A stretch of DNA of 8,206 nucleotides from Avelusimicrobium sp963660385 (GTDB lineage: Bacteria > Elusimicrobiota > Elusimicrobia > Elusimicrobiales > Elusimicrobiaceae): contig CAVKWQ010000068.1 in NCBI GenBank assembly GCA_963660385.1, positions 1 to 8,206 on the forward strand, written 5' to 3'. The notes beneath the pieces are model-generated. The model ran no database searches and was not told the DNA's origin. It was given only the letters and a program-made list of their open reading frames with translations. Made by a program: the position numbers and the translations under genes. Below are positions 1 through 5,936 of the stretch, piece after piece; the first letter of the stretch is position 1, and every line of letters starts with the position of its first letter.

Positions 1-110
1 GGGTTATAGGAATATCCCTCAAAAGGTGTTTTTGCAGGTGGATTCTCTGGCAATACGGCAAACGGACCACTCAATTTGGGATACCTTCCGTTTTTACAAC
101 AGATTTGTTT

Positions 111-140
111 GATGTTGCAACTTCGTTTATTTGTAACATC
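111..140. repeat. Inverted repeat, 10-bp arms
   Basis: The arms GATGTTGCAA (111-120) and TTGTAACATC (131-140) are complementary apart from one position, which would be a G-U pair in plus-strand RNA. The spacer is 10 nt. Neither strand carries a T-tract immediately after the stem, so it is not a typical intrinsic terminator. It could be a protein-binding dyad, a recombination-type site or part of a folded RNA; nothing here decides between them. Confidence 0.55.
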
Positions 141-229
141 GCAAAAAAGTGTGGCTCTCTTAATCAAAAGGGCTCGGACTATTTGCGGCCTGCTAGGGTG
201 CCGCCTGCAAGGTGCACTACTTTTAAAGG

Positions 230-259
230 AACCCGGACCATTAAAAAACAGCCCGGGTT
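230..259. repeat. Inverted repeat downstream of the cement-protein gene
   Basis: AACCCGG (230-236) pairs with CCGGGTT (253-259) across a 16-nt loop. It starts 8 nt past the stop codon of the cement-protein gene, where a terminator or mRNA 3'-end hairpin would be expected. No convincing U-tract follows on either strand; the minus strand continues with CCTTTAAAAG. I read it as a possible weak terminator or mRNA-stabilising stem for the capsid operon. Confidence 0.4.
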
Positions 260-267
260 GCGTCTCC

Positions 268-651
268 TTATTTCAGGTCCACCGAGTCCGAAACCAAGCA
301 AGAAACCTTGCCCGCCGTCGGCGTACCTGCTACGGTATAATAAGCGCGCACATAGCGTTTGGCCCCCAGTGGGAACGGCACGCTAAATAGTTCGCCCGAA
401 CCCGCCAAATTGGCCGCATTGCAGGCCACGCTTACCAACTCTTTGGCATTGGCAAAGTCCGCCGTATCAGCCGTTTGCAGGGCTACCGTCAGGCCTGTGG
501 CCCCCGTCAAGCCCTCGTCCAAGCGGGCCACCACATACAGGCGGCCCGGAACCGCATTTCCTGCGGCGGCCAAATCCAGCGTGTGGGTAGAAGGCGCCGT
601 CGCGCTCAGCGCCTGTTTATCCGATAAAATAACACTTTGGTCTAATAACAT
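268..651 (-). CDS. Capsid cement (decoration) protein, Bbp16-like
   Basis: The predicted protein has 127 residues and resembles the Bbp16 family of BPP-1-type phages, whose member binds the outside of the capsid and clamps neighbouring capsid subunits. Visible support is the N-terminus MLLDQSVILSDKQALSATAP followed by a THTLDLAAAGNAVPG stretch, the typical opening of this family, then a Gly/Ala/Val-rich, beta-type sequence ending in LVSDSVDLK. Length and position directly after the major capsid gene also fit. The ATG is preceded by GGAG with 6-nt spacing, and this ribosome site touches the TAG stop of the capsid gene 9 nt upstream, so the two are probably coupled. In known relatives the cement protein is a jelly roll; that fold is inferred here, not shown. 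Confidence 0.85.
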   Translation of the reverse strand: MLLDQSVILSDKQALSATAPSTHTLDLAAAGNAVPGRLYVVARLDEGLTGATGLTVALQTADTADFANAKELVSVACNAANLAGSGELFSVPFPLGAKRYVRAYYTVAGTPTAGKVSCLVSDSVDLK

Positions 652-660
652 ATGTCTCTC

Positions 661-1638
661 CTATTTCACCAAGGCTTCGGTATCTACGATAGCATCGCAG
701 ATATGCACCGGGATTTCGTTAAACGTCATCAGCGGGCGGGACGTTACCTGATCCGGCGTGTATTGTACGTTGGTGCGGTTACTGGTCAATTTGCGCAGGG
801 CCGCTTTTACGGTGCGATTCATATACCAAACGGGCTTGCCCATAGAAAGGCTTTGGATACGCTCTTCCAATTCGCACATTTGGTCAATCAGGTCCGCAGG
901 CACATTTTCCACATCAATATTGCAAATGCGGCCCGCAAAACGCCAATCCTGCACGGCAAGGCCCAACTTCCACTCAAAATATTCCTTATAGGCCGGGTAT
1001 TCGTTGCCCTCCGCGTCAATATGGTTGACAAGACCGTGGTCCAGGCGTTGGATACCCGCCTTGGAGCCCTTGGGGAAGAAGGTAAAAATCTTGTCCGTAT
1101 CCCATACCACCAAGTAGATAGAGGAGTTTTTGCCTTCCGTTTGGCCGCCCGCGTCCAGGACGTTGCGGGAACTTTCCGCCCCGGACAGTTCACAGTAGCG
1201 CGCGGCCAAGCCCGTAAAGCGTTCCGGGTTTTTCCCGGCGTTACCGTAAATCAGGTTGGAAGCCATTGTGTTGGACATCCCGGCAATAATTGCGCGGGAC
1301 TGCCCGGTGCGCACGGCTTCTACATTTCCCCCTTTCTCTGCCACCAATTTATCCACCACGGAATAGGCGGACAACGTGCCGTAGGACTCCACCACCACTT
1401 TGGTAGTGGCCTTGGCGGGTTCAATACCCTGATAGGCGCGGCGCCAAGTGCCTTCCGGGATACCCGTTCTAACGGCGTATTCGTGGCCGCTGTCTAAGGA
1501 ACTTTCCACCACCAGCGCATCGCCGATAATATCGTTAGACTTGCTTAACACCTCGGCAATGGCCAGTTCCTGGCCGGAGGGGTCAAACTGTTTTGCATAA
1601 TCAATCAAACTGTACTGCTTGTCAGCAATAATTGCCAT
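661..1638 (-). CDS. Major capsid protein, BPP-1 (Bbp17)-like
   Basis: This 325-residue protein forms the icosahedral shell that encloses the packaged DNA. Segments typical of this capsid family are visible: the N-terminal YSLIDYAKQFDP, PEGTWRRAYQGI near residue 61, KNPERFTGLAARY near 136-148, IYLVVWDTDKIFTFFPKGSKAG near 174-195 (an aromatic-rich core strand), and DWRFAGRICNID near 231-242. The BPP-1 homologue has an HK97-like fold with altered chain topology; that is family knowledge. Its start has GGAG 6 nt upstream, and the AAGGAG sits on the TAA stop of the scaffold gene, leaving a 10-nt gap. No separate prohead protease is seen and no cleavage site is evident near the N-terminus. No frameshift or truncation is seen. 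Confidence 0.92.
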   Translation of the reverse strand: MAIIADKQYSLIDYAKQFDPSGQELAIAEVLSKSNDIIGDALVVESSLDSGHEYAVRTGIPEGTWRRAYQGIEPAKATTKVVVESYGTLSAYSVVDKLVAEKGGNVEAVRTGQSRAIIAGMSNTMASNLIYGNAGKNPERFTGLAARYCELSGAESSRNVLDAGGQTEGKNSSIYLVVWDTDKIFTFFPKGSKAGIQRLDHGLVNHIDAEGNEYPAYKEYFEWKLGLAVQDWRFAGRICNIDVENVPADLIDQMCELEERIQSLSMGKPVWYMNRTVKAALRKLTSNRTNVQYTPDQVTSRPLMTFNEIPVHICDAIVDTEALVK

Positions 1639-1648
1639 ATCTTTCTCC

Positions 1649-2182
1649 TTAATTGTGTTTTCCGTACAACGCCTCGGCGAAGGTTTTGTCCTGCACGGCG
1701 GCGGGTTTGCCGCCCGGGAAGGAATCCTCGCTGATACGTTTGCCTATCTCGTTAAAGGTACGGACGATAACGGGATGGTTCCCAAGCCCCGTGGATTGCA
1801 GCAGTTGCCTTAGTTCCGGCCCGCCGAACGCATCCGCCGCACGGACTGCGCAAGAAACAGCCTCTTCCAACTTGGGGCCGTACATTTCCTTGGTCTGCCG
1901 GGCCCAGTTTTCCACAATTTGCTGCTTTTGGTTTTGCTCCTCGCTTTCCCCTTGGCGCACAAAACGGCCTTCAAAATCCACCAGTTTTTGCACCTGTTCC
2001 AGCGAAAGGCCCATTTCTTGCGACAGGGTTTTAAAGGCGTCCAAGGACGGTTCGTCAAACACGACGCCCTCGGGCAGTTTTAGTCCGTCGTAGAGCGGCG
2101 GGTCTTGGGGTACGTCCGTCCGCGTGTCCGGCTCGGTAGCCGGAGCGGCCGGGGCGTTTAAATCGTTTTTTTCTTCACTCAT
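1649..2182 (-). CDS. Probable capsid scaffolding protein
   Basis: The protein has 177 residues and sits immediately before the major capsid gene, the usual place for a scaffold that directs procapsid assembly and is then lost. The first 35 residues or so are Pro/Ala/Asp/Glu-rich and look disordered. Residues 45-130 or so are highly charged and predicted mostly helical, with a Gln/Glu/Lys-rich segment (EEQNQKQQ) near 81-88 suiting a coiled coil. A flexible SFPGGKPA segment follows, and the C-terminus FAEALYGKHN resembles the short ALY-type tail common in such phage proteins. Similar proteins are sometimes labelled 'peptidase', but I see no catalytic motif. The ATG overlaps the stop of the upstream gene (ATGA) and has GAGG 7 nt before it. 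Confidence 0.75.
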   Translation of the reverse strand: MSEEKNDLNAPAAPATEPDTRTDVPQDPPLYDGLKLPEGVVFDEPSLDAFKTLSQEMGLSLEQVQKLVDFEGRFVRQGESEEQNQKQQIVENWARQTKEMYGPKLEEAVSCAVRAADAFGGPELRQLLQSTGLGNHPVIVRTFNEIGKRISEDSFPGGKPAAVQDKTFAEALYGKHN

Positions 2183-2481
2183 ATTAATTCCTCACTTTGG
2201 CGGTTTACCTGTTGTTGTTCCGCCTTCACTTCGGACAAATATTCCCCCCGCATTTGTGCGTAGGCGGACGGGGCGGCTTCTTCTATTTCCGCCAACAGAA
2301 AAAGCCCCAAACTTTTTTGCCCGCAATGAAAGGCTGTCGCGCAGGGGTCGCCCGGCACAAAGCCGTGCTGGTATAGGGCGGAAGCCTGCAAAATACGCCA
2401 CAGCACGCGGCGGCCCTGTACGGTTTTTAGAACGGCCTGCAAATCACAGGCGTTGCGTTTTTTTAATTGTTTTTCGTTCAT
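2179..2481 (-). CDS. Bbp19-like phage head-module protein
   Basis: This 100-residue protein resembles the Bbp19 family found between portal and scaffold genes in BPP-1-type phages. The family signature is visible as VQGRRVLWRILQASALYQ near residues 21-38, then FHCGQKSLGLFLLAEIEEAAP near 51-71, followed by a Gln/Glu-rich tail. Its molecular role is not established to my knowledge; location suggests a part in head assembly. The ATG overlaps the stop of the upstream 66-residue gene (ATGA), and no good Shine-Dalgarno sequence lies before it, so translation probably depends on re-initiation. Its own stop overlaps the scaffold ATG in the same way. Confidence 0.8.
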   Translation of the reverse strand: MNEKQLKKRNACDLQAVLKTVQGRRVLWRILQASALYQHGFVPGDPCATAFHCGQKSLGLFLLAEIEEAAPSAYAQMRGEYLSEVKAEQQQVNRQSEELI

Positions 2482-2678
2482 AGGTTTTTATATAGACGGG
2501 AGAGAAGCCGGAGCCGGTGCGGTTCTCCCCCGCGGCAGGGGCAGCGTGCGGTAATTTTAGACGCCTGCCCCGGCGCTTGTGTGTTTTTTTGATAGGCAAA
2601 TACGGGGTTCCGGGAGCCGTATTTACTCCACTTTCGGGCCGCTCGCTTATAAAGGCGCGCCCGGGAGCGGTTTTTCAT
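2478..2678 (-). CDS. Small highly basic protein of unknown function
   Basis: This 66-residue product is not recognised. It has 18 Lys/Arg residues against a single acidic residue, with a dense basic N-terminal part (residues 2-23) and a CPC pair of cysteines at 46 and 48. The gene starts 7 nt after the portal stop and ends in an ATGA overlap with the Bbp19-like gene, so its fit in the operon is the main evidence that it is real. There is only a weak purine-rich stretch (GGAAAAG) before the ATG, placed rather far away. BPP-1 also carries a small gene at about this position, but I cannot claim homology. A nucleic-acid-binding role would suit the charge but is only inference. A plus-strand frame overlaps here and looks like a shadow. 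Confidence 0.55.
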   Translation of the reverse strand: MKNRSRARLYKRAARKWSKYGSRNPVFAYQKNTQAPGQASKITARCPCRGGEPHRLRLLSRLYKNL

Positions 2679-2685
2679 TTTGCTT

Positions 2686-4179
2686 TTACTTTTCCGAATT
2701 TTTTAATAAGGCGGGTGCTACGCCCAAGGCGTTAAGTCCTTCTTCCAGCGCGCGGTTGTAATCCACCCTGTCGGCTACTTGTGGATTAGCCGCCGCCAGC
2801 GTGGCCGCATAATTAATACCTTGCACAAGGGACGAAAGCCCCGCGGCCTTTTGCGCCCGCGCAATAAGGGACACATACTCTACCTTCATTTTTAGCCCCT
2901 GCACGCTTTCGGGCGCGGGTGGCAGTAAACCTTGGCGGTAGAGCAGGGCAAAGGCGCGGTCAATAAGCGGGTCCAACAGTTCGTTTTTAAGCCGCTCCAA
3001 CACGGGACCCAACACCAGCATTTTTTCCTGGTGGCGTTCGGCCACTTCGGCGGCGGTCATATTGGAATAATTTTGCGCGGAAAGCATTAAAAATACGTCT
3101 GCAAAAAACTGCGCGCGGATGGTACTTCTGACGGACGAAATAGCGTTCTCCAAGGACGATAAATCGGCCTGCACCTGATAAGCAGGCTTTACCGCCGCGT
3201 CCGTCGTTCCGTTGTAGCGGGTAATCCCGCCGGGCAGTAAATTCACTTCGCCCTGCACATTGGCCGACACCATTACAGGCGGATTGGTGTTTTTATCTAA
3301 CGCCACCAACTTGGCCTTTTGCATTTTTTGAAGCATTTTCACATCGCCCAAACACTTCCACCCCGGCCCGCGCCCGTACGCATCCGCCGCGTGTTTTACT
3401 TCCCAGCGGGCGGCAATCACGGGGAACTCCCGGTAGCCACTTTGGCGCAGCAAATGGCCGGACTCCGTCAAATACACGGATAAATATGGCATACGGCGGT
3501 TATCCAGGCACTCTTGGGAAGAATCTTTATTGGGCAAAATCAGGTGGATAATTTTATGGTAGCGGTTTGGAGTGGACGATACCTGTAAAGAGGGCGGCAA
3601 GTTTTCAAGCCCAAAGGCTTCGCGCATTTGCGGCACCGTTAGAAAGAACTCACGCCCGAAGCGGTTTACGCGCCCCAAAGAATCGGTGCCCAAGCAATAT
3701 TCCCCAATGGTAAAGGGGCGGCAGCGAATCCCTTTTTGCGGGTCCTCTTCCAGCAAAAAGGCCGACGTACCGAAAACGGCAATTTCTTGGTAAAACATAT
3801 GGAGCGTGCTATACACGTTGCTTGCCGCAAAGGCGTCCTCCAAGCGTTTTTTTACTTCGGCGAGCCACTCACGCACGCCGGGAACTGCGGCCAGTTCGCG
3901 CGGGGCAAGGCTCAGGTCAAACCAATTTCTTGCCGGGCTCGTCAGCCCGCTCATCATCCCGGCGGAAAGAATTTCCACCGCCAGGCACGGGTCGCTATCC
4001 AGCAAGGTTTTGTGGTCCAAGCGGCGGCCTTGGTTGGGCATTTGCCCGTCAAAAAAGCCCCGCGTAGGCGCCAGGTAAGCGCAGAGGTCCTTCCAAGCGG
4101 GCAGCCAAGTGGCGCGCTCGCTTTTCAGTTCGCCGTAAAGGCGCAAATAGTCGGTCTTTGGTTGGATATTATTTTTCAT
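2686..4179 (-). CDS. Portal / head-to-tail connector protein
   Basis: This 497-residue protein belongs to the T7-like head-tail connector family (Pfam Head-tail_con type), whose members form the dodecameric ring at one capsid vertex through which DNA enters and leaves. Evidence includes the N-terminal helix with ERATWLPAWKDLCAYLAPTRG (about 21-41), the SAGMMSGLTSPARNWFDLSL block at 72-91, NVYSTLHMFYQEIAVFGTSA at 121-140 and the RCRPFTIGEYCLGTDSLGRV block at 152-171. Late in the protein ALDKNTNPPVMV and a Met/Gln-rich helix with MTAAEVAERHQEKM, typical of the family's crown and stem region, are also present. Length is normal. The ATG has no Shine-Dalgarno sequence (CCTACCT precedes it) and lies behind a GC-rich hairpin, which is odd for a structural gene. 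No better in-frame start is seen. Confidence 0.93.
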   Translation of the reverse strand: MKNNIQPKTDYLRLYGELKSERATWLPAWKDLCAYLAPTRGFFDGQMPNQGRRLDHKTLLDSDPCLAVEILSAGMMSGLTSPARNWFDLSLAPRELAAVPGVREWLAEVKKRLEDAFAASNVYSTLHMFYQEIAVFGTSAFLLEEDPQKGIRCRPFTIGEYCLGTDSLGRVNRFGREFFLTVPQMREAFGLENLPPSLQVSSTPNRYHKIIHLILPNKDSSQECLDNRRMPYLSVYLTESGHLLRQSGYREFPVIAARWEVKHAADAYGRGPGWKCLGDVKMLQKMQKAKLVALDKNTNPPVMVSANVQGEVNLLPGGITRYNGTTDAAVKPAYQVQADLSSLENAISSVRSTIRAQFFADVFLMLSAQNYSNMTAAEVAERHQEKMLVLGPVLERLKNELLDPLIDRAFALLYRQGLLPPAPESVQGLKMKVEYVSLIARAQKAAGLSSLVQGINYAATLAAANPQVADRVDYNRALEEGLNALGVAPALLKNSEK

Positions 4180-4193
4180 AGGTAGGAATTAAC

Positions 4194-4227
4194 CCGTTTT
4201 TTTACGCGCACGGGCGTGCGCAAACGG
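4194..4227. promoter_or_regulatory. Nested inverted repeat between portal and membrane-protein genes
   Basis: A perfect inverted repeat GCGCACG-GG-CGTGCGC spans 4206-4221. It is flanked by a second complementary pair, CCGTTT (4194-4199) and AAACGG (4222-4227), offset by a 6-nt bulge. The structure sits in the short gap between two diverging genes. It could fold in the leader of the portal mRNA, or act as an operator beside the weak promoter proposed for the membrane-protein gene. No U-tract follows the stem on either strand, so it is not a normal terminator. Confidence 0.5.
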
Positions 4228-4244
4228 TAAAAATTTATTAGAAT
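4217..4244 (+). promoter_or_regulatory. Tentative promoter for the membrane-protein gene
   Basis: A good -10 element TAGAAT (4239-4244, five of six matches to consensus) lies 18 nt before the ATG. The best -35 candidate at 16-bp spacing is TGCGCA (4217-4222), a poor match that overlaps the inverted repeat at 4206-4221. If used, transcription would start near 4251, leaving only a very short leader that still includes the ribosome site. The overlap would let a repressor bound to the repeat block this promoter; that is inference. Confidence 0.3.
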
Positions 4245-4262
4245 AACAAAAGAGGTACAACT

Positions 4263-4442
4263 ATGATGGGATTAATTACGATTTTTGTATTTGTGATTTT
4301 GCTTGCCTTTCCGGGATTTTACATTATCACGCGCAAGGTGTTTCCAAAGAAGAGCAAAAAATCCGCTACTTGGATTTCTATTTTGCTGACGGTTATTTTA
4401 CTGGGGTTGTTGGCCTTGGGCCTGGTAGGAAACCCGGTATAA
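4263..4442 (+). CDS. Small two-helix membrane protein, likely phage cargo
   Basis: This 59-residue protein is encoded against the direction of all other convincing genes. It has two hydrophobic helices, about residues 3-22 and 37-56, joined by a basic loop (RKVFPKKSKK, 24-33), which by the positive-inside rule places the loop in the cytoplasm. The start ATG is preceded by AGAGG with 7-nt spacing. A second ATG follows immediately, so the protein could start one codon later. A strong intrinsic terminator starts 24 nt after the stop, giving a self-contained single-gene cassette. Such cassettes inserted in phage structural operons often act on the host, for example by excluding other phages. I do not recognise the family, and a holin is less likely away from lysis genes. 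The function is unknown. Confidence 0.7.
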   Translation: MMGLITIFVFVILLAFPGFYIITRKVFPKKSKKSATWISILLTVILLGLLALGLVGNPV

Positions 4443-4465
4443 AAACCTGTTGGATTGCTTTTTTG

Positions 4466-4490
4466 CCCGCTCTAATGAGCGGGTTTTTTT
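4466..4490 (+). terminator. Intrinsic terminator of the membrane-protein gene
   Basis: A 7-bp GC-rich stem, CCCGCTC (4466-4472) with GAGCGGG (4477-4483), closes a TAAT tetraloop and is followed by seven T (4484-4490). It starts 24 nt after the stop of the membrane-protein gene. On the minus strand the stem is followed by CAAAAAAG rather than a T-run, so minus-strand transcription toward the portal should not be stopped efficiently. Confidence 0.88.
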
Positions 4491-4590
4491 ATGTCAAAAA
4501 AGCCTATAAAAGCGCAGAAAAGGCGTTTTTAATTACACTACAAAAATTGTTGGGAAATAAGAGGAATACTGCGTAACTTCTATATTTTTT

Positions 4591-4620
4591 ATTTTATCAT
4601 AAAAAATAGCATTTTGTCAA
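4591..4620 (-). promoter_or_regulatory. Strong sigma-70-type promoter reading toward the portal
   Basis: On the minus strand a consensus -35 TTGACA (4620-4615) is followed after 18 bp by TAAAAT (4596-4591), five of six matches, with an extended -10 TG one base upstream. AT-rich tracts and the palindrome CTTAAATTTTAAG (4649-4661) lie just upstream. Transcription would start near 4584 and reach the portal ATG about 400 nt later, running antisense through the membrane-protein gene. It offers an independent supply of head-gene mRNA downstream of the ChaN-like insertion. The rest of 4443-4708 holds the plus terminator, AT-rich DNA and no gene I can support. Confidence 0.7.
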
Positions 4621-4708
4621 GCAATATTTTAAAAAATTTCGTATTTTACTTAAATTTTAAGCAAATATTTTTAGTTTTTAGGGAAATAGGGCTTATTTTG
4701 CAGGCAGA

Positions 4709-5866
4709 TTATTTAGCCGTTTTCGGCAAGAGGAGTACATAATCAAAGCCGGACAAGCGGGCCATTTTTTTGGCGTTGGCTTCGTTCCAATAAAAAAGCA
4801 CGGGAACTTGCTGTTTTTTATAAAGCCAGGCAAAGCGTTCGGGCTGGGCAAAGGGGTTATAAAATGCGCTATTTTCCCCCCACTCGTCCACCACCGGGGA
4901 ATTATCCAGCGGGTGTTCCTCCTGAATATTTACCACGGCGGTATTTTCCCCCGCAAAAAATTTAGGCATTGCGTGGAGCATATGATACGCTAAGTGTGAA
5001 ATCCCGGCATACACGATAAAAACCGCATCGGGGTCCGTTTGGCGGACTTCCCGCATTTTTACGTCCATTTGGCGGGCCCAATTTTTGTTGCGCTCGGCTA
5101 CGACGGAAAACGAAGAAAGTTCCGAGCGGTACATATTGATATGTTCCGGGTCCTCTAACGGATAAACTTCTACGCCGCTTTCTACAAGCGGATAGAGCAC
5201 ATCCCCAGCATAGGATTCATACTTGGCGCGGTCATTTTCCACCCAAATCGTCCGTTTATTATCAATAGTTTCCTGCGTGGCGCGGCTTAACCCCTCGCCG
5301 CCGCGGCGGTAATAGTCATATTTGGAGTGTTCCCCTTTCGCGCGGGGCAATTCATCCAAATTTAAAAACTCCGCAAACACAACTACCCGTTTACCGGGAT
5401 TTAATTCGCGCAAGCGAAAAATTAATTCCTTAATCTGCGCACGGGCCTGCGGCTGGTAATGCGTTTCGCCTATCATAATCAACCGACGGCCTTTTAATTT
5501 ACCGGCCAAGGTTTCCGCCGCCTGTTTTCGCACCGTTTTAAGTTCATCAAGGCCCGCTCGGGGCAATGCGCGCAACTGGGCTTGGCGCTCCTTTAAACTG
5601 GCGCCCAACTTTAAGGCTAAACTCATATTTTCCGGTTTAGACGCCCACGCCGGGGGCACATTAGAGGGCGGCGCTTTTAAGCGGGCGATTTCTTGCTGCA
5701 ACTGTTCAAATAATACCCCACTATGGGCCGGTCCCCGCCAAGTGACGGCTGTATTGCGGGTGATTTTTAATACGCGGCCCGCCGCGCGCACGGAAGAAGC
5801 AACTTGCTTCTGCGCAAACACGGGGGTAGCCAAGCACAAAACCGCCAATACAGGAATTATCTTCAT
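4709..5866 (-). CDS. Secreted ChaN/TIKI-like protein (GETH motif)
   Basis: The product has 385 residues. A Sec signal peptide is evident: a short basic start, a hydrophobic core at residues 3-14 and a VFA-Q cleavage site near 18/19. The Cys at 11 does not form a proper lipobox. Residues 125-300 match the ChaN/TIKI/erythromycin-esterase-like fold: LIMIGETH (129-136), VVVFAEF with Glu166, and VYAGISHLAYHM (285-296) with His291 and His295. Family members include ChaN, a haem-binding protein linked to iron uptake, and metal-dependent hydrolases, so the substrate is uncertain. It would act outside the cytoplasm. This is not a virion or packaging function, and its place between terL and portal marks it as probable cargo. 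No Shine-Dalgarno sequence precedes the ATG. Confidence 0.8.
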   Translation of the reverse strand: MKIIPVLAVLCLATPVFAQKQVASSVRAAGRVLKITRNTAVTWRGPAHSGVLFEQLQQEIARLKAPPSNVPPAWASKPENMSLALKLGASLKERQAQLRALPRAGLDELKTVRKQAAETLAGKLKGRRLIMIGETHYQPQARAQIKELIFRLRELNPGKRVVVFAEFLNLDELPRAKGEHSKYDYYRRGGEGLSRATQETIDNKRTIWVENDRAKYESYAGDVLYPLVESGVEVYPLEDPEHINMYRSELSSFSVVAERNKNWARQMDVKMREVRQTDPDAVFIVYAGISHLAYHMLHAMPKFFAGENTAVVNIQEEHPLDNSPVVDEWGENSAFYNPFAQPERFAWLYKKQQVPVLFYWNEANAKKMARLSGFDYVLLLPKTAK

Positions 5867-5872
5867 AAGGTT

Positions 5873-5901
5873 ACTATATGTATTTTGAATCCTTTTAAAC
5901 A
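5873..5901 (-). promoter_or_regulatory. Possible weak promoter giving a near-leaderless ChaN-like mRNA
   Basis: On the minus strand TATAGT (5878-5873) lies only 6 nt before the ATG of the ChaN-like gene, which would put the transcript start at or beside the start codon. This agrees with the absence of any Shine-Dalgarno sequence. The -35 candidate TGTTTA (5901-5896) is poor. Read-through from the terminase promoter is the alternative source of expression. Confidence 0.25.
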
Positions 5902-5903
5902 GA

Positions 5904-5936
5904 GTCCTTGGACCTACTTTTTTAAGGTAAAAGGAC
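5904..5936. repeat. Imperfect inverted repeat between terL and the ChaN-like gene
   Basis: GTCCTT (5904-5909) pairs with AAGGAC (5931-5936), and inside it ACCT (5912-5915) pairs with AGGT (5925-5928), with a 2-by-2 mismatch between the two stems. It begins 17 nt past the terL stop on the minus strand. Only TCTGTTT follows on that strand, so it is a poor terminator. It may instead be a partial terminator, an mRNA end-protecting stem or an operator for the gene downstream. Confidence 0.4.

Larger units (their letters stand above)
1..267. other. Left-end stretch without a defensible gene
   Basis: These bases lie just downstream, in the transcription sense, of the cement-protein gene. I find no gene with a good start, ribosome site and recognisable product. 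Stop codons are sparse in several frames. One plus frame is open from base 3 into the cement gene. Another plus frame is open from about base 10. A plus frame open from the left edge closes at TGA 110-112 (36 codons). One minus frame is open from about base 269 to the edge but has no ATG. The stretch holds at least three inverted repeats (111-140, about 185-204 and 230-259), so a structured RNA or a repeat element is as plausible as coding. The visible G+C is lower than in the capsid genes. Confidence 0.5.

Noticed and set aside
2..112. Possible plus-strand gene end (36 codons, stop TGA at 110-112)
   Set aside because: The peptide looks plausible, but an open run this short is likely by chance, no family is recognised, and competing frames are equally open.
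76..390. Plus-strand frames of about 93-104 codons across the left end
   Set aside because: They start at TTG without a ribosome site and run on into the antisense of the cement-protein gene.
652..1497. Long plus-strand open frame (281 codons) over the capsid gene
   Set aside because: It is antisense to the well-supported major capsid gene, has a His/Gly-rich low-sense composition and no supporting context; a shadow of GC-rich coding DNA.
4496..4530. Second hairpin GCCT/AGGC flanked by A- and T-runs, a possible bidirectional terminator or attenuator
   Set aside because: Only a 4-bp core stem with a 15-nt loop; too weak to call, though it might slightly attenuate the minus-strand leader.
4370..4576. 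68-codon plus frame overlapping the membrane-protein gene
   Set aside because: It runs straight through the terminator hairpin in a different phase and has no ribosome site; a shadow.
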